This document shows, in pieces, positions 61,036 through 64,000 of a DNA stretch of 64,000 bases. Every line of letters begins with the position of its first letter. The stretch's first letter is position 1. The translations under genes and the position numbers were made by a program. A model generated the notes under the pieces. That model had not been told where the DNA came from. It worked only from the letters and a program-made list of their open reading frames with translations, and did no database searches. The DNA is taken from assembly GCF_020696975.1 (NCBI RefSeq), contig NZ_JAJGBK010000022.1:62001-126000 (forward strand), written 5' to 3'. This DNA comes from Methanoculleus sp. GTDB lineage: Archaea > Halobacteriota > Methanomicrobia > Methanomicrobiales > Methanoculleaceae.

Positions 61036-61512
61036 TCAAGACTGCCGCCCGCCGTCCACCCTCCGCTCAAGAACGATATGCCGTGGAAAGAACCCGAACC
61101 GCCGGTAAAATGCTATCACTCCCTCGTTCCCGACCCCTACGGAGAGCGATATCGGGTCCGCCCGGTGCTCCTCCAGCCACCTGAGCGCATGCTCCATGAG
61201 AGCCATCCCGACGCCCTCTCCACGGTGCGCCTCATCCACGTAGATCATATCGATCTCGCCGGCCTTCGCCTCCGAGATCGTGCTGACGCAGCAGCCTATA
61301 TCCCCGCCGTCCGCCTGCGCAATCTCAAGCCACAGGAGGCCGCCCGCCGCTTTCCTCAGAAGGAGATCGCTTCGCTCCTCAAACGTCATCCGACCAAGGC
61401 GGTCTCTTAAGTCCGGCAGACAGGCGGCATGAAACGCCCGTAATTTCTCCCACAACGGCCTGATCCGTTCAATCTCCCGGGAATCGGTGGTGTGGTAGCG
61501 TATCGTGACCAT
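61036..61512 (-). CDS. GNAT-family N-acetyltransferase
   Basis: A 158-residue protein with an intact acetyl-CoA loop: IDMIYVDEAHRGEGVGMALMEHAL (motif A, RGEGVG), and motif B IAFYRRFGFFPRHIVLERRV. The N-terminal half is variable. The substrate could be a protein N-terminus, an amine or an antibiotic; not predictable. Confidence 0.88.
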   Translation of the reverse strand: MVTIRYHTTDSREIERIRPLWEKLRAFHAACLPDLRDRLGRMTFEERSDLLLRKAAGGLLWLEIAQADGGDIGCCVSTISEAKAGEIDMIYVDEAHRGEGVGMALMEHALRWLEEHRADPISLSVGVGNEGVIAFYRRFGFFPRHIVLERRVDGGRQS

Positions 61513-61570
61513 CGGTGCGGATCCGGCTGTCGGGGTGATATAATTTCACCGCGTTACTCCACGGGTCCGC

Positions 61571-62332
61571 TCAGGCATAGCGGTAGCGGGCCAGGGTCCC
61601 GGGTCCCCACAGGAAGACCACAACCGCGGCCATGACGGCCAGGATGGGGCCGACCAGGACAGGGTCGTACCGGAAACCGTAGTCAGGGACCGATCCCATG
61701 TTGATCATGGCATGCAACAGGATCATGCCGAATACGCTCCCTCCGGTGTTGTTATAGAGCCAGACCATAAGGATGCGTGCCGCCACCGTTGCGACGCACT
61801 GGCCCGCCACCCAGAGCGGTGGGTTTGCGAGGGAGTAGGGGACAAGGTGCCACAGGGCCCAGACCACCCCCAGGATGATGCCCGCGGGGAGAGCCCCCCA
61901 GCGGTCCTGAAGCGGATCGAGGGCGTATCCCGACCAGCCCACCTCCTCGCCGATCGCGAGGACGAAGAAGACCACGAAGTAGACGGGCATCGCGAGGAGC
62001 GGAAACTGGAGGCGAGGGATGGATACCTCCCCCATCAGCCTCATCAACCCGTACTGCAGGATTGTCGCGGCCGGTATCAGGAGAAGGAGGGGGATATACC
62101 AGACCTTTCGCCGGATCCGTTTGTAATCAAAGGATCTCTCCCACAGACATCGCACGCCGTCCCATCCTGCCTCCCGGCAGGTGAGGAGCGAGGCCGCGAT
62201 GAAGGGGTTAGCGACCATGAGTAGGCTGTATGGGGGAATGAGACGGAGCAGGTATACGGGGAGGGAGAGTAGATAGACTAGCAGGAAGAAGAGCCCCACA
62301 GACCTCGTTCTTCTGGTAGTCTTCATCGGCAT
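61571..62332 (-). CDS. CPBP-family intramembrane metalloprotease (second copy)
   Basis: About 253 residues from the ATG at 62332 (another at 62326), with eight or so membrane helices. Motifs are EEVGWSGY, WALWH and LHAMIN, marking the intramembrane metal site. Several segments match the protein at 44932-45762 (FDYKRI, KVWYIP, LQYGLMRLMG, DPLQDRWGAL, WLYNNTGGSVFG), so they are paralogues. The role is unknown, perhaps peptide or prenyl-protein cleavage. Confidence 0.87.
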   Translation of the reverse strand: MPMKTTRRTRSVGLFFLLVYLLSLPVYLLRLIPPYSLLMVANPFIAASLLTCREAGWDGVRCLWERSFDYKRIRRKVWYIPLLLLIPAATILQYGLMRLMGEVSIPRLQFPLLAMPVYFVVFFVLAIGEEVGWSGYALDPLQDRWGALPAGIILGVVWALWHLVPYSLANPPLWVAGQCVATVAARILMVWLYNNTGGSVFGMILLHAMINMGSVPDYGFRYDPVLVGPILAVMAAVVVFLWGPGTLARYRYA

Positions 62333-62432
62333 CACCCACTGGCACCGTCCAGGGATGGTGGTGCAAATAAGGCTACTCCCACCGGCGGATCGTCCGGCAT
62401 GAGCCCGGTAATATCTGATACGGGCCGACGTC

Positions 62433-63035
62433 TCAGAGCACCATGGTCCCGGAGAGCCCCGCCGCAAGGTCCCGGCCGCACCGGTACGCCTGCTCAAGCA
62501 CCCCCTCCTTCTTCCCGACGACCCCCGGCTCAAAGCAGTTTAAGACCGGGAGTTCGGCAACCACCTCATACCCAAGCGGCCGGAGCGGCAAGGAGAGTGC
62601 TTCGAGTGCAACGCCGAGATCGGCAGGATCCGCCTGCTCACCCACCGCAAAGACCACAGCCTTGCGCGGCCTGTCCGCAAGACGGCTGGAGTAGCCCCGC
62701 GGACGATCATCGGTGAAATCGTAGAAGGCGTAGAGCCGATCGATGAAGGCCTTCATAAGGCTTGTGACGTTGTAGTGGTAGACCGGCGAGCCGAGGACGA
62801 GGGCATCCGCCTCCACGATGCGGGGGTAGAGCAGCGTCATGCCGTCGTTACGGCGGGTGCAGGTCAGGTCGCGCCTGCACCGTTCGCAGCCGACGCAGCC
62901 TTCGATGGTATACTCGGAGAGATTGACCGCGCTCACCTCGGCGCCCGCATCAGAGACCCCATGCAGGATCTCGGCAAGGAGGCGGCCGGTGTTCCCCCGC
63001 GCCCTCGGGCTCCCATTGATGCCAAGTACCTTCAT
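62433..63035 (-). CDS. Flavodoxin-fold iron-sulfur flavoprotein-type NAD(P)H reductase
   Basis: A 200-residue protein from the ATG at 63035, preceded by GAGGAGATCC. It has the FMN loop GINGSPRARGNTGRLL, a Cys-rich loop IEGCVGCERCRRDLTCTRRND (compact CxxCxxC pattern) as in iron-sulfur flavoproteins, LVLGSPVYHYNVTSLMKAFIDR, and a terminal helix. The four cysteines could bind a [4Fe-4S] cluster; such Isf-like proteins in methanogens reduce oxidants or quinones. It is divergent from the methyltransferase gene. Confidence 0.9.
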   Translation of the reverse strand: MKVLGINGSPRARGNTGRLLAEILHGVSDAGAEVSAVNLSEYTIEGCVGCERCRRDLTCTRRNDGMTLLYPRIVEADALVLGSPVYHYNVTSLMKAFIDRLYAFYDFTDDRPRGYSSRLADRPRKAVVFAVGEQADPADLGVALEALSLPLRPLGYEVVAELPVLNCFEPGVVGKKEGVLEQAYRCGRDLAAGLSGTMVL

Positions 63036-63129
63036 GATCGGATCTCCTCTGGATGTCGAATAAGGGTTCCGGGAGGGCAGCAAGGAACCGATCATGAGTG
63101 TTTATGCCGTTCCGGGAAGAGGAACATCC

Positions 63130-63969
63130 ATGCACAAGATCATCGACTGGAACGAACTCTGGAAAGTGATATACATGAGTTCGCCCGAACGCGTCGAGAA
63201 AGGCCGTGATCCCGCCGCCCACTGGGACAGACGCGCCGCCGCCTACCAACGGGTCACCCGCGACGAGCGAGCGGCAACCGAGCAGGAACTCGGGATCCTG
63301 GACATCCGGCCGGAGGAGACCGTGCTCGATATGGGCGCAGGGACGGGGAGGCTTGCCGTGCCGATCGCCCGGACCGCCGCCCATGTCACGGCCCTCGACC
63401 CCTCGGAGGGGATGCTCGCCGTCCTCCGGGAGCGGATGGCCTCCGCGGGGAGGACCAACTACTCCACCGTCACGATGCGCTGGGAGGACGCCGTGATCGG
63501 GAGGGATGTCGAACCGCACGACGTCGTCATTGCGGCGTTCTCCATCGGGTTCTACGACCTCGCCGCCGCCCTCGAGAAACTCGACGCCGCGGCCCGCCGG
63601 GCGGTCTACCTCTTCTGGCATGCGGGCGAGTGGCGGGGCCCCGGGGAGATGGCGCTCTACCGGGCGGTCTTTGGTGAGGAGGCGGCTGCCGGGAAGGGTT
63701 ACCCGGACTACATCTACCCTGTCAACATCCTCCACGACGCCGGGATCTACCCGAACGTCCGTATCTATCACGCCGCCTGGGACGCGGTCTACGACTCCCC
63801 CAAAGAGGCCGCCCGGGCCTGGGCGGCGATGCACAACCCGGAGATGGAGGACCTCTCGGTGGTCAGGGACCACTTCGCCCGGGTGCTCCGCGAAGACGAG
63901 GCCGGGAAGTTCGTCGAGAGGACCATCCGGCCGACGGCCGCGGTCTGGTGGGAGAAGGAGGGCAGGTGA
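63130..63969 (+). CDS. Class I AdoMet-dependent methyltransferase
   Basis: About 279 residues from the ATG at 63130 with GAGG before it; an ATG at 63094 is possible. Motif I VLDMGAGTGRLAVPIA, motif II region VTALDPSEGMLAVL and post-I DVVIAAFSIGFYDLAAAL are clear. The N-terminal HKIIDWNELWK and AHWDRRAAAYQR fit the group of methyltransferases that act on small molecules or corrinoid/tetrapyrrole pathways in methanogens. The C-terminal half (YLFWHAGEWRGPGEMALYRAVFGE, YPDYIYPVNILHDAGIYPNV) is seen in methanogen-specific proteins of unknown substrate. Confidence 0.85.
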   Translation: MHKIIDWNELWKVIYMSSPERVEKGRDPAAHWDRRAAAYQRVTRDERAATEQELGILDIRPEETVLDMGAGTGRLAVPIARTAAHVTALDPSEGMLAVLRERMASAGRTNYSTVTMRWEDAVIGRDVEPHDVVIAAFSIGFYDLAAALEKLDAAARRAVYLFWHAGEWRGPGEMALYRAVFGEEAAAGKGYPDYIYPVNILHDAGIYPNVRIYHAAWDAVYDSPKEAARAWAAMHNPEMEDLSVVRDHFARVLREDEAGKFVERTIRPTAAVWWEKEGR

Positions 63970-64000
63970 CCGGGCGCGACTCACCTGCTATATATGCCCG

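Overview
The window comes from a euryarchaeal methanogen, most likely Methanomicrobiales and probably close to Methanoculleus. This is inferred from gene content and the GC-rich backbone, not from a database match. Archaeal markers include aIF2-gamma, RpoE'/Rpb7, Spt4, a Kae1-Bud32 fusion, ribosomal proteins S24e, S27ae and L40e, and an AglB-type oligosaccharyltransferase. Methanogen-typical genes are a YcaO protein of the McrA-thioamidation type, NikR, a DUF2098 protein and a minimal SufBC system.

Layout. 1-7.7 kb holds loosely linked genes: a small secreted protein, a membrane-protein/XRE-regulator pair behind a palindromic operator, archaemetzincin, an RNase H-like nuclease, a HAD phosphatase, a transglutaminase-like lipoprotein and an orphan DNA methyltransferase. 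7.7-11.4 kb carries sufC-sufB, pcm, a cyclase-family hydrolase and an uncharacterised protein. 11.5-22.5 kb is an amino-sugar and surface-glycosylation cluster: glmM, two tandem GlmU-like genes, glmS, a WbpD-like acetyltransferase, a WbpE-like aminotransferase, a family-2 glycosyltransferase and aglB. 22.5-25.6 kb has a histone-deacetylase-fold protein, YcaO, DUF2098 and nikR. 25.7-31.8 kb is an archaeal information-processing operon (aIF2-gamma, PIN protein, rpoE', spt4, GTP-dependent dephospho-CoA kinase, S24e, S27ae, Kae1-Bud32, Ham1 and L40e). A Bles03-like protein, htpX and two tRNA genes follow.

The most interesting part begins at tRNA-Val(CAC). Its last 54 bp are repeated exactly at 44778-44831, so 33936-44831 (about 10.9 kb) looks like an integrated element. 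No integrase is recognisable. From left to right it carries a small ribbon-helix-helix-like protein reading into the tRNA, a 351-aa protein paired with a HicA-like protein, a hairpin-dense GGAGAA/TTCTCC tract, a complete type I restriction-modification operon (hsdR-M-S), and a module of a phosphoribosyltransferase-like protein divergent from a winged-helix plus HD-domain pair. The flanking modules are A/T-rich, whereas the hsd genes have host-like composition, so the element is a mosaic. The PRTase-like/wHTH/HD module and the 351-aa/HicA-like pair are the best candidates for little-described systems.

44.8-54.6 kb continues as a plastic zone: a CPBP protease, relics (zinc ribbon, two decayed copies of one immunity-protein-like family), a PEGA/transglutaminase lipoprotein, small membrane/coiled-coil proteins, a bacterial-type shikimate kinase-like gene and a cluster of GTTGAC palindromes. 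54.6-64 kb returns to GC-rich metabolic genes: VOC and alpha/beta-hydrolase proteins, an ACT-domain/UPF0210 pair, a PiT phosphate permease, an arginase-family protein, an acetyltransferase, a second CPBP protease, a flavodoxin-like reductase and a methyltransferase.
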